The notes beneath the pieces are model-generated. The model made no database searches, was not told the DNA's origin, and saw nothing but the letters and a program-made list of their open reading frames with translations. 64,000 bases of DNA from Bog-756 sp963704585 (GTDB lineage Bacteria; Actinomycetota; Acidimicrobiia; Acidimicrobiales; RAAP-2): positions 3,162,001-3,226,000 of the forward strand of contig OY969919.1 of NCBI GenBank assembly GCA_963704585.1, read 5' to 3'. The first letter of the stretch is position 1. The number at the start of each line of letters is the position of its first letter. Below, piece by piece: positions 44,518-52,525 of this stretch. The translations under genes were made by a program, and so were the position numbers.

Positions 44518-45801
44518 ATGGCTCGGAGGAGGTGGATCGTCATCGTCGTAGCGGTCGCGGCCGTGGTCGCCGGATTGGTCGGATCGTTCCTGTACGAACG
44601 CTCGGGATCGACGTCCGTATCGAACTCGACGTCGCCGCCGCCCGCCACGACGTCGCAGAGTCCGAGCTCGCAGCAGACCGCCTACAGCGGATGGCTCCAC
44701 ACCTCCGGAACCTCGATCGTCGACGCATCCGGTGCGGCAGTGCAGTTGACAGGTCTGAACATCTCAGGGATGGAGAGCTCGAACCCGGACGGGAGCAATG
44801 TACCGGGAACGTGCAATTCCGGCTGGAAGACGGTGACGTCGGCACAGGCCGATCAGATCGCAAACTACGGGTTCCACACGGTGCGTCTGCCCATCGCATG
44901 GGCGAATCTCGAACCGACAGCCCCGCAGGTGGGGTCGGGCGGGACATTGATCCACCAGTGGAACACGGCCTACGTCGCCGCCCTCGACAACGAGATCAGC
45001 CTCTTGGCGGCCCGGCAGATCGGCGTCATCCTGGACATGCACCAGTCGACCTGGAGCTTCGCCTTCACGACGACGTCGTCCAATCACCGTCCGGGCTGCC
45101 CCGGGAGCGGCATGCCGGGCTGGCTCAATCCGAATGCCGCAAACGAGACGTTCAACCGTGCCCGATGTGCGTTCCTGGAGAACAAGACGGAAGCAGGAGT
45201 GCCGGGCTCGGCGTGGGGGGACTTCGAGGCCGCCTGGTCCTACCTGGCGTCACACTATGCGGAGAATTCGGCGGTCATCGGCCTCGACACCATTAACGAA
45301 CCGAACTGCGAGAACGTCAATCTCAACCAGTTCTACGACGCGGTGACGCCGGCGATGCACGCCGCCGATCCCCGTGCACTCGTGATCGTGGAGGACCGCG
45401 ACGACCCATCGATGTACCAGGTGACACAGCTACCTACGGTCCCCAATGTCGTCCTGTCGATCCACCTGCACGAGGACTATTGGTCGGGTCCGAGCACCGG
45501 CCAACCAGTCCTGCCGTACAGCGCCTCCCAAGCGCTTGCCGCGAACGTGCAGCGGAGCGCGAGCTGGAACGTCCCGCTCTACATCGGCGAGTTCTACGCC
45601 TTCGACGGAGCCGGCGTACAGGAGGTGGGCAAGAACCAACCGGATGCCAGCTACGTCGCCGACACGGCGTCGTTCCTCAGCTACGCGCGGCAGCACTCGG
45701 TGAGCTGGACCTACTGGGCGTGGATCTCGGGCGCCCATCGAAGCAGCTCCACGAAGCAGCCATGGCTGCCGCAGCCGGTCGTCACGGCGATCTCGGGCTG
45801 A
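44518..45801 (+). CDS. Secreted GH5 family glycoside hydrolase (cellulase-like)
   Basis: 427 aa, with an N-terminal membrane/signal segment (RRRWIVIVVAVAAVVAG) and a Thr/Ser-rich linker. The catalytic (beta/alpha)8 barrel has FHTVRLPIAW, ILDMHQSTW, the acid/base Glu261 in DTINEPN, LSIHLHEDYW and the nucleophile Glu358 in YIGEFYAF. It resembles GH5 subfamilies active on beta-glycans and glycosphingolipid-type substrates. The stop overlaps the next start (TGATG), coupling it to the unknown protein at 45801. Exported or membrane-tethered outside the cell. Confidence 0.88.
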   Translation: MARRRWIVIVVAVAAVVAGLVGSFLYERSGSTSVSNSTSPPPATTSQSPSSQQTAYSGWLHTSGTSIVDASGAAVQLTGLNISGMESSNPDGSNVPGTCNSGWKTVTSAQADQIANYGFHTVRLPIAWANLEPTAPQVGSGGTLIHQWNTAYVAALDNEISLLAARQIGVILDMHQSTWSFAFTTTSSNHRPGCPGSGMPGWLNPNAANETFNRARCAFLENKTEAGVPGSAWGDFEAAWSYLASHYAENSAVIGLDTINEPNCENVNLNQFYDAVTPAMHAADPRALVIVEDRDDPSMYQVTQLPTVPNVVLSIHLHEDYWSGPSTGQPVLPYSASQALAANVQRSASWNVPLYIGEFYAFDGAGVQEVGKNQPDASYVADTASFLSYARQHSVSWTYWAWISGAHRSSSTKQPWLPQPVVTAISG

Positions 45802-46565
45802 TGGTCCACCGGTCTGCAACGGTGAGCGGACCCGACCTCACGATCCCGGGTCGCGAAGGAGTGTTCCAGCTCTCCGACGCCACGTGGAGCCTCATCTTCC
45901 GCCGACCTCGTGGCGCGGTGACGTGCGGTCTGCTCCGGTCGGAGATCACGGTGACGGATCTCGGCAGGCGACAGTGCGAGGTGTCGATCGCGGCGATCGG
46001 CGAGCCGGCCTTCCAGACCTCCTTTGTCGTGCATGCGAACGGTCGGAAGCTGCGGACGGCAGTGCAACGTCGAGAGCAGGTGCTCGAGCAGGCCATCGTC
46101 GTCGAGGTGGGAGTTCATGCCGGGCAGTGGTGGCGCGATCGTCGCGTCTTCGGTCCCTTCGGCCGGTCGGGAGCCGTCTCGGTTGCCGGCGTCCGCATCC
46201 GGTCGGGTTGGGAGGCCGAAGGCAGGCGACGCCGACGGCGACGGCAGCCGCGCCTCTCGAAAGTCCTCGACTTCGGACCGAGGGGCGTGTGTCTTCGGGG
46301 TTGGCGGAGCTTGCTGGTGGTGCCGTGGGAGCGTGTCTCGGCGATCGATATCGACGTCGAGGAACAACCGGAACAGGGTGCGCCCGAACCGGACGGTGGG
46401 TCAGGTGTCACCGTCGTGACCGTCCGAGCAGATGGAATGCCCGATGTGGTCCTCGCGACCTCCCTGGTGACCGCCGACGCGCTCCGATCGGACCTCGCTC
46501 CCGTCCTCGAGCATCTCTCGAACCCTCCGGCGCCCGCCAAGAGGGAGCAAGCACGTGTCGAGTGA
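45801..46565 (+). CDS. Hypothetical protein coupled to GH5
   Basis: 254 aa, ATG overlapping the GH5 stop by one base. Beta-rich, no signal peptide and no membrane span; segments such as LDFGPRGVCLRGWRSLLVVPWERVSAIDID look like a PH-like or small beta-barrel domain. An Arg-rich loop sits near residue 150. I do not recognise the family. Coupling suggests a partner or regulator of the hydrolase, but the lack of an export signal argues that it acts inside. Confidence 0.65.
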   Translation: MVHRSATVSGPDLTIPGREGVFQLSDATWSLIFRRPRGAVTCGLLRSEITVTDLGRRQCEVSIAAIGEPAFQTSFVVHANGRKLRTAVQRREQVLEQAIVVEVGVHAGQWWRDRRVFGPFGRSGAVSVAGVRIRSGWEAEGRRRRRRRQPRLSKVLDFGPRGVCLRGWRSLLVVPWERVSAIDIDVEEQPEQGAPEPDGGSGVTVVTVRADGMPDVVLATSLVTADALRSDLAPVLEHLSNPPAPAKREQARVE

Positions 46566-46614
46566 GGAGCCTTACGCTGCGGCCCCGCCGATCGCCCGGG
46601 ATCCGACTCGACAC

Positions 46615-46630
46615 TCGCCGATCGCGGCGA
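46615..46630. terminator. Small hairpin after the GH5 unit
   Basis: TCGCCG and CGGCGA pair around an ATCG tetraloop, between this unit and the next glycosidase gene. There is no T-run. Confidence 0.35.
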
Positions 46631-46710
46631 TGTCGTGCGCGCGGAGAACCGCTCGCATACCCGGGGGCGCACCCCTTTAGTTAGCTCTCCGGGTTGACGA
46701 TGACCCGGAT

Positions 46711-48096
46711 ATGGGCAGGAGCGAGGACCGGAGGAGGTCCTGGCAGAGCCGACGTGCGCGGTCTGCCAGTGGAGTGCGAAGGAGACTCGACCCGACGAGG
46801 GCGGGCACATCGATCGGACTCGTCACGGTCGCATGCTGCTTCGCGCTGTTCCTCATCGGCATACCGACGTCACAGGCCGCATCGATCGGAAGCGCACCGG
46901 CACAGACGATTCCGTCCGGGGTTCCCCCTGCGACGACAGTTCCCACCACGCAACAGGTGTCGTTGACCAGTGCTGGGAGCACGTTCACGTATGGGTTCGA
47001 TCTCACGCAGAGTGATCCGTTCGCCGCGACACGACCGTCCGATGCGGCAGCTTTCAAAGTGGCGGGATCGCTGAGCGGGCCCCTCGAAGACGTGCCGATC
47101 ATGGGCTGGGGAGTCGGCAACCCGGAGCCGTCGCCCGGGAACTTCCAACTCGCAGGAGTGATCAAACGCGTAAACCTCGTCCAGTCAACTGGTGGCGTTC
47201 CGATCGTCACACTCTCGGCATCGCCCGACTGGATGAAGGGCGGCGTGGCCGGCACGACCGACTGGTCGCAGCTCAACGTGGCGCCGATGGCCTCGCACTA
47301 CGCCGACTTCGCAACACTGTGTGCGACGGTCGCCCAAGCGCTTCCCCAGGTGAAGTACTTCGTGGTCTGGAAGGAGTTTCAAGGATTCTGGAACACCGCG
47401 GCACGAGCCTGGGACGCTGCCGGGTACACGCAGCTGTACAACGACGTCTACACGGCGATCAAGGCGGTCCGACCGGACGCCGAGATCGGCGGACCCTACA
47501 TGTCGATGAAGTCGAATGCGAAGCCCCCTCCCGCAGGTGACCCGAGCGGACCGTGGGGAGCGCTCAACCGGGCCGACATGAGCGCGGTCACCTACTGGTT
47601 GGCCAACAAGGTCGGAGCCGACTTCATCGCTGTCGACGGACGCGCCTTCACGAACGATGCTGGTCTGATCACGGATCCCGTCACGTCGACGGAGAAGTAC
47701 GCAGCGGTCGACAGCTGGCTGGCGTCCGAGACCTCGCTGCCGATCGTCTGGATGGAGTCCCACCTCGTACCGGACCCGACGATCTGGACGGCGCAACAGC
47801 AGGCCGCATTCCGGGTCGCCGCCCTGATCGAGATGGCCGCAAGCGGGGCGAGCGCGGGCATGCAGTGGGAGCCGGCCGACATTACGGGCTGGGACGAGGG
47901 GATCTGGACCAGCACCATCTTCGTCACCGGTGGCCAGCCGACGGTGCTCGGCGCGGAGCTTCCGCAGGTGCTCCCCGTTCTCTCGGTGCCGGTGCACCTC
48001 GTTGCTGGCGAGCCTGCAGGCGTGGTCGCAGCGACAGGAGCGAAGGGCACGGTCACGGCCTCCGCAAGCGGAACGGTGACCGTGACGCCCGCCTGA
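46711..48096 (+). CDS. Secreted clan-A glycosidase-like protein (GH39-like), paralog 1, altered acid/base motif
   Basis: 461 aa with a signal peptide (core LVTVACCFALFLIGI). The barrel strand before the acid/base residue reads YFVVWKEFQGFW, Glu222 preceded by Lys instead of the near-invariant Asn of clan A. The nucleophile position is Glu349 in IVWMESHLVPD. The region is clearly paralogous to the gene at 51145 (SPDWMKG, YADFATLCATVAQ, GGPYMS, VTYWLANKVGADFIAVDGR). Either activity is changed or this copy is non-catalytic and binds glycans. A beta-rich C-terminus follows. Confidence 0.7.
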   Translation: MGRSEDRRRSWQSRRARSASGVRRRLDPTRAGTSIGLVTVACCFALFLIGIPTSQAASIGSAPAQTIPSGVPPATTVPTTQQVSLTSAGSTFTYGFDLTQSDPFAATRPSDAAAFKVAGSLSGPLEDVPIMGWGVGNPEPSPGNFQLAGVIKRVNLVQSTGGVPIVTLSASPDWMKGGVAGTTDWSQLNVAPMASHYADFATLCATVAQALPQVKYFVVWKEFQGFWNTAARAWDAAGYTQLYNDVYTAIKAVRPDAEIGGPYMSMKSNAKPPPAGDPSGPWGALNRADMSAVTYWLANKVGADFIAVDGRAFTNDAGLITDPVTSTEKYAAVDSWLASETSLPIVWMESHLVPDPTIWTAQQQAAFRVAALIEMAASGASAGMQWEPADITGWDEGIWTSTIFVTGGQPTVLGAELPQVLPVLSVPVHLVAGEPAGVVAATGAKGTVTASASGTVTVTPA

Positions 48097-48099
48097 CGC

Positions 48100-48118
48100 C
48101 TGATCCGATCTGGATCAG
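48100..48118. terminator. Hairpin at glycosidase 3' end
   Basis: CTGATCC and GGATCAG form a perfect 7-bp stem with a GATCT loop, 4 nt after the stop codon of paralog 1. Confidence 0.5.
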
Positions 48119-48240
48119 CGCTTCAACGAGCGACTCCGGCAATTAGTGGCGGGCCACCGGCTCGCACGATTTCCTCTCATGTGCAAGGCTCTTCGGTCGA
48201 GGCAACTCCGAAACGTCGGGCGGGGTGAGGGGCGAGGGCA

Positions 48241-51006
48241 ATGGGGCGGATCAGCCAGGGGCGATCTCGGCATCCTTGGACATCGCGAAGAGTGTGGATC
48301 GCCTCGATGGCGTCTCTCGCCTTCGCAGCTCCCGTCGTGATCGGAACCGACACGATGGGCCCCGTCGTTCCAGTCGCCGGTGCGGCGTCCAGGGCAAGCA
48401 CGTCGTGTGGTCCGACATGGACAGCCAACAACCCCGCTCCGGCATCTTCGCTCCAGTCGCTGACCGGCGTCGCCGCCACCACCGGGGGAGATGCGTTCGC
48501 GGTCGGCTACCAGGTCCCTGTGCACAAGGCCGGTGGCCAACCGTTCGCCGAGACGTGGAACGGTTCCACGTGGGTGTCGGCCACCGTGCAATCGACGGGT
48601 TCCCCCACAGCCCAGTTCAACGGCGTCTCGATGACGGGTCCGAGTGACGGCTGGGCGGTCGGGTGGCAAGCTTCGAAGAAGAGCTATCGGACACTTGCCG
48701 AACATTGGAACGGGACCGCCTGGTCAGACAGCACGACACCGGACGTCGGTACCGGAAACAACATGCTCGTCGGGGACGCCGCAGTAGGCCAAACGGATGC
48801 CTGGGCGGTGGGGTACTCGTCCGCGTCGTCCGCGTCGTCCGGGTCGACGCGTCGGACGCTTGCCGAGAACTGGAACGGGACGAGCTGGTCGGTTGCCACG
48901 ACGCCGAACGTCGGGTCGGGAGAGAACACGCTCCTCGGCGCCGCCACGACGGGATCGAACGACGTCTGGGCTGTCGGCTATTCGAATGCCCCTTCGGGGT
49001 ACTTCGAAGCGCTGATCGAGCACTTCGACGGCACTGCCTGGACGGTGTCGCAGTCTCTACCCGAAGCCTCCGGCGACAGCGTCCTCACGTCGGTGGCCGC
49101 GACCGGTCCCAATGATGCTTGGGCCGCCGGCTACCTGACGACTCCCGGGGGTCAGTACGAGTCACTCGTCGAACACTGGGACGGCACCGCCTGGTCCGTC
49201 GTGACATTGCCCTCACCCACCGACGACGTCGATGTCCTACGAGGCATTGCAGCGAGCTCGACGAGCGACGTCTGGGCCGTGGGGACCAGACAGGATCCGA
49301 CGAGCGGGACGTACGTCGGATACACGCTCCACTGGGACGGGACGATGTGGACCGCATCGCCGCTCACCTCCTCGAACACCGAGCTGCGGGCGGTGGCCGC
49401 AGTCCCAGGCACGGGCCAATGGTGGACGGTCGGCGTTGCAGCGGCCCAGGCGAACGCCGACCAGCTCTGTGAGTCCGCAGCTGCAGCGCGAACGGCGGGA
49501 CGTTTCACGCCCACCGGATCCGGGGGAAGGCGTGCAGCTCCCACGCCCGCGCAGAGATCAGCGGGGACCAGCTCCTCCGGGTCACGTGCCGCAGTGCCCC
49601 GCCTCCGGGCGAGTGCTGTTCCCGTGTACGCCGCGGATGTCGCCGCGGCGTCGGCACTGCCTTCGACGAGCGAATCGGCCGCGGCGGCCATTGCTGACTT
49701 CGGCAACGGGTCTCCCGACGTGTTCTTGTCCGGCAACAGCACGAACGGCGGCGCGAGCGGGGCGCTGTATCTGAACAACGGTTCGGGCCAGTTCCAACCG
49801 ATCGACGCGTCGGACTTCCCGCCGGCAGACCGTCGCTCGTGCGACACGGCCGACGTGTTCGGAACCGGTAGGACGGACATCTTCTGCGCCGTCGGCGCCG
49901 AATACGGCAATGAGATGAAGACTGACAATCTCTTCGTCGAGGGCACCGGCTACACATTTGCGGATCAGGCTGCGGCGGTCGGGGTCGCCGATCCGTTCAC
50001 GCGGGGAGGCTCCGCCACGTTCTTGACCGGACCGAACGGGTTGCCGGCTCTTTTCGTCGGGGCGACGCCGACGCGGGCGGACGGACTTCCGTCTCTGAAT
50101 CGGTTCTATGTGAACACCGGCAGCGGCTTTCAGGATGCACCGCAGTTCGGTCTCGATCAGGAGATCGGGGCACACTGCGCGACCCATGGTGACTACGACC
50201 AAAGCGGATTCGACGACCTGCTCGTCTGCTCGAGCACCGGCCTTCATCTCTACAAGGACGAGGGCGGTACCGGCTTCGTCGACGTGACCTCGGCGGTCGG
50301 TCTTCCGACGTCGAGCTCGGTGCAGGACGCGATCTTCGCAGACCTGAACGGCGACGGGCTGCTCGACGTCGTCGTCGTGAAAGCGACCTCGCTCGACGTC
50401 TATCTGCAGAACGCAATGCACAAATTTACGGACTCGTTCTCGATGAATTTGACCGGTGGCGCCTCGGTTTCGGCCGGTGATGTCAACGGTGACGGTGTCC
50501 CCGACCTCTACGTCGTACAGGCCCGCTTCGGCAAGGTCGGAAACGAGCCGGATCTCCTGTTGCTCAACAACGGCAGTGGCACGGCGTTCACGCCGATGTC
50601 AATTCCCGAGGCGTCGACCGGAGTTGGCGCTCATGCCTATCCGATCGGATTCGAGAACAACGGGTTGACTGACTTCCTGGTCTTCAATGACCTGGTTGGC
50701 GCGAGTCCCGCTCCGTTGCAGCTGATCTCCTTCTTCCCCGACGCTCCCCTCATCACGAGCGCGAGTGGGGACACCGTGGCTAGCGGATCGTCGTTCACCT
50801 TCACGGTGACCACGACCGGCAGTCCGGCACCGTCTCTTGCCGAGAGTGGTGCCCTACCGCCCGGCGTCACCTTCGTCGACAACGGGAACGGCACGGCGAC
50901 GGTCGCCGGCGTCACCGGCTCCACCGGTACGTTCCCCGTGACGATCACAGCGAGCAACGGCCTGAATCCGAGCGCCCAGCAGGCGTTCACCTTGACGGTG
51001 ACGTAG
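48241..51006 (+). CDS. Secreted protein: WAVG propeller, FG-GAP/VCBS propeller and Ig-like domain
   Basis: 921 aa. Signal peptide in the first ~50 residues. Residues ~60-410 contain six or so repeats of the type NGTxWS followed by SDGWAVGWQ or NDVWAVGYS, a blade pattern found in extracellular actinobacterial propellers. After an Ala/Ser/Arg linker, residues ~470-830 hold FG-GAP/VCBS-like blades (ADLNGDGLLDVVVVK, DVNGDGVPDLYVV) with the Asp-rich calcium loops. The last ~80 residues are an Ig-like module (GSSFTFTVTTTGSPAPSL, putative He_PIG). It probably mediates binding at the cell surface rather than catalysis. Downstream of one glycosidase and upstream of its paralog. Confidence 0.8.
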   Translation: MGRISQGRSRHPWTSRRVWIASMASLAFAAPVVIGTDTMGPVVPVAGAASRASTSCGPTWTANNPAPASSLQSLTGVAATTGGDAFAVGYQVPVHKAGGQPFAETWNGSTWVSATVQSTGSPTAQFNGVSMTGPSDGWAVGWQASKKSYRTLAEHWNGTAWSDSTTPDVGTGNNMLVGDAAVGQTDAWAVGYSSASSASSGSTRRTLAENWNGTSWSVATTPNVGSGENTLLGAATTGSNDVWAVGYSNAPSGYFEALIEHFDGTAWTVSQSLPEASGDSVLTSVAATGPNDAWAAGYLTTPGGQYESLVEHWDGTAWSVVTLPSPTDDVDVLRGIAASSTSDVWAVGTRQDPTSGTYVGYTLHWDGTMWTASPLTSSNTELRAVAAVPGTGQWWTVGVAAAQANADQLCESAAAARTAGRFTPTGSGGRRAAPTPAQRSAGTSSSGSRAAVPRLRASAVPVYAADVAAASALPSTSESAAAAIADFGNGSPDVFLSGNSTNGGASGALYLNNGSGQFQPIDASDFPPADRRSCDTADVFGTGRTDIFCAVGAEYGNEMKTDNLFVEGTGYTFADQAAAVGVADPFTRGGSATFLTGPNGLPALFVGATPTRADGLPSLNRFYVNTGSGFQDAPQFGLDQEIGAHCATHGDYDQSGFDDLLVCSSTGLHLYKDEGGTGFVDVTSAVGLPTSSSVQDAIFADLNGDGLLDVVVVKATSLDVYLQNAMHKFTDSFSMNLTGGASVSAGDVNGDGVPDLYVVQARFGKVGNEPDLLLLNNGSGTAFTPMSIPEASTGVGAHAYPIGFENNGLTDFLVFNDLVGASPAPLQLISFFPDAPLITSASGDTVASGSSFTFTVTTTGSPAPSLAESGALPPGVTFVDNGNGTATVAGVTGSTGTFPVTITASNGLNPSAQQAFTLTVT

Positions 51007-51025
51007 GTCCCCCGCCCGCTCGGGT

Positions 51026-51043
51026 GGCGTCGTTCTCGACGCC
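51026..51043. terminator. Hairpin after the double-propeller gene
   Basis: GGCGTCG, TTCT loop, CGACGCC: a perfect 7-bp stem 20 nt after the stop; a second small G/C hairpin (CCCCC-AGT-GGGGG) follows. Confidence 0.55.
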
Positions 51044-51144
51044 TCGATCTCCCCCAGTGGGGGGCGTCTGCTCGGAACCGTTCATCGGGAGCCTGGTCCA
51101 CCGAGTGACGCTTCGATCACGAGGGCAGTCGGTATGATGCCCCC

Positions 51145-52482
51145 GTGCCAGCGACGCGGCGAGCTCGACGTCGTTCACCTGCGACGAGTGTGCTGCTGGT
51201 CCTCGTCTTGCTCGTGGCCGCGAGCTTCGCGATCGGCACCTCTGTGTTTCGCAAGGGGAAGGGACCTGCCGCGCCGCAGGAAGGCGCCGGAGCACCCGGT
51301 ACGACAATCGCGCTGCCCAACAGCCCGAGTGCCGGGACGGACGTGATGCAGCTTGCGGCATCTCCGACCCACTCGACGTCCCTCAGCGAGTCGCTGCCCG
51401 TCTCACTGCTCCAGCAGAGCGTCCACTACGTCGGGGTCACGCTAGATGGTGACGGTGTCGATGACCCGGAACCGACTCCGGGGTCCTACGACTGGAGCAG
51501 CATGGATGCCCGGATGAGGCAACTCGCACCGTTGCGATTGCCCATCGTGCTCAAGGTCTTCAACGCGCCCGACTGGATGAAAGCCGTCGCGGGTCCCAAG
51601 GGCTCCGTGAGCCCGGCGCACTATCAGGACTTTGCCGATCTTGCGGTTGCCGCTGCCCAGCGGTATCCGCAGATCCACTACTTCGAGATCTGGAACGAGC
51701 TCTGGGGTTTCCGGAACGGCACCGGGCCATGGAACTACCGCGGCTATACGGACTTCTACAACACCGTCTACACCGCGCTGAAGACCTACAACCCCCAGCT
51801 TCAAGTCGGTGGACCGTACGCGCCGTTTCCCCCGGCTACTGATCCGCAGTTCGCGTCGAGCCTCACCGGGCCCTGGGGAGCCATCGACCAGCGGAGTCTC
51901 GACGCCGTCACCTACTGGCTGCAGCACAAGGCCGGTGCAGATTTCATCGTCGTCGACGGCAGGACCGGGCAACCGACGCAGACGCCGCAACAGCCGGCGG
52001 GTTCGACCGAGATGTTCGCGGCCGTGGATCGCTGGATTCGCAGCCAGACCTCTCTGCCGATCTGGTGGAACGAGTGGTACGCCGAATCCGCCCAGCTCGG
52101 CCCATCGGAATGGGATGCTGTCTCTGCCGACGCGCTCCTCCAGCTGGCATCGTCCGGTGCTTCGATGGCCAACCTCTTCCAGGCGGAGTACGTCTCGAAT
52201 CTCACGGCCTATCCTCAGCTGGTGCAGCGACATGGCGTCGCTCCGACGCCGGGTCTGTGGATGCAGGGTTCTGACGCTCCGACTGGGCTCGCGCCGGTGT
52301 TCGAGACCTTGCAGAACCGCATCTACGGATCGTCGGTGAGCCTGAGTGAACCAGTCGCCGGCGTCGAGGTCTTGCTCGGAGGCTCTCACTACGTAGCCGT
52401 CGATGTCGACGGAGCGGATCACACCGTGTCCGTGGCCGGCCGGACGCTGACGCTTGGCCCTTGGCAGATCGCAACCGGATGA
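51145..52482 (+). CDS. Secreted clan-A glycosidase (GH39-like), paralog 2
   Basis: 445 aa, with an N-terminal membrane/signal segment (TSVLLVLVLLVAASFAIG). The acid/base Glu185 lies in FEIWNELWGF with the expected Asn before it; the nucleophile Glu310 is in IWWNEWYAES. Surrounding segments (KVFNAPDWMK, GGPYAPF, VTYWLQHKAGADFIVVDGR) match the paralog at 46711. The C-terminal ~90 residues are a beta-sandwich. Substrate is uncertain: GH39-like enzymes act on beta-xylosides, alpha-iduronides and related glycans. GTG 51145 immediately follows an AT-rich patch (ggtatgatgcc). Confidence 0.8.
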   Translation: MPATRRARRRSPATSVLLVLVLLVAASFAIGTSVFRKGKGPAAPQEGAGAPGTTIALPNSPSAGTDVMQLAASPTHSTSLSESLPVSLLQQSVHYVGVTLDGDGVDDPEPTPGSYDWSSMDARMRQLAPLRLPIVLKVFNAPDWMKAVAGPKGSVSPAHYQDFADLAVAAAQRYPQIHYFEIWNELWGFRNGTGPWNYRGYTDFYNTVYTALKTYNPQLQVGGPYAPFPPATDPQFASSLTGPWGAIDQRSLDAVTYWLQHKAGADFIVVDGRTGQPTQTPQQPAGSTEMFAAVDRWIRSQTSLPIWWNEWYAESAQLGPSEWDAVSADALLQLASSGASMANLFQAEYVSNLTAYPQLVQRHGVAPTPGLWMQGSDAPTGLAPVFETLQNRIYGSSVSLSEPVAGVEVLLGGSHYVAVDVDGADHTVSVAGRTLTLGPWQIATG

Positions 52483-52487
52483 AGCAA

Positions 52488-52523
52488 GGAGCCGATCGGG
52501 CACCAACGGTGCCGGACGGCTCC
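52488..52523. terminator. Bidirectional terminator hairpin
   Basis: Nested stem GGAGCCG/CGGCTCC with inner GGCACC/GGTGCC lies exactly between the two converging stops (52482 and 52526), a natural position for a shared terminator. Confidence 0.65.
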
Positions 52524-52525
52524 GT

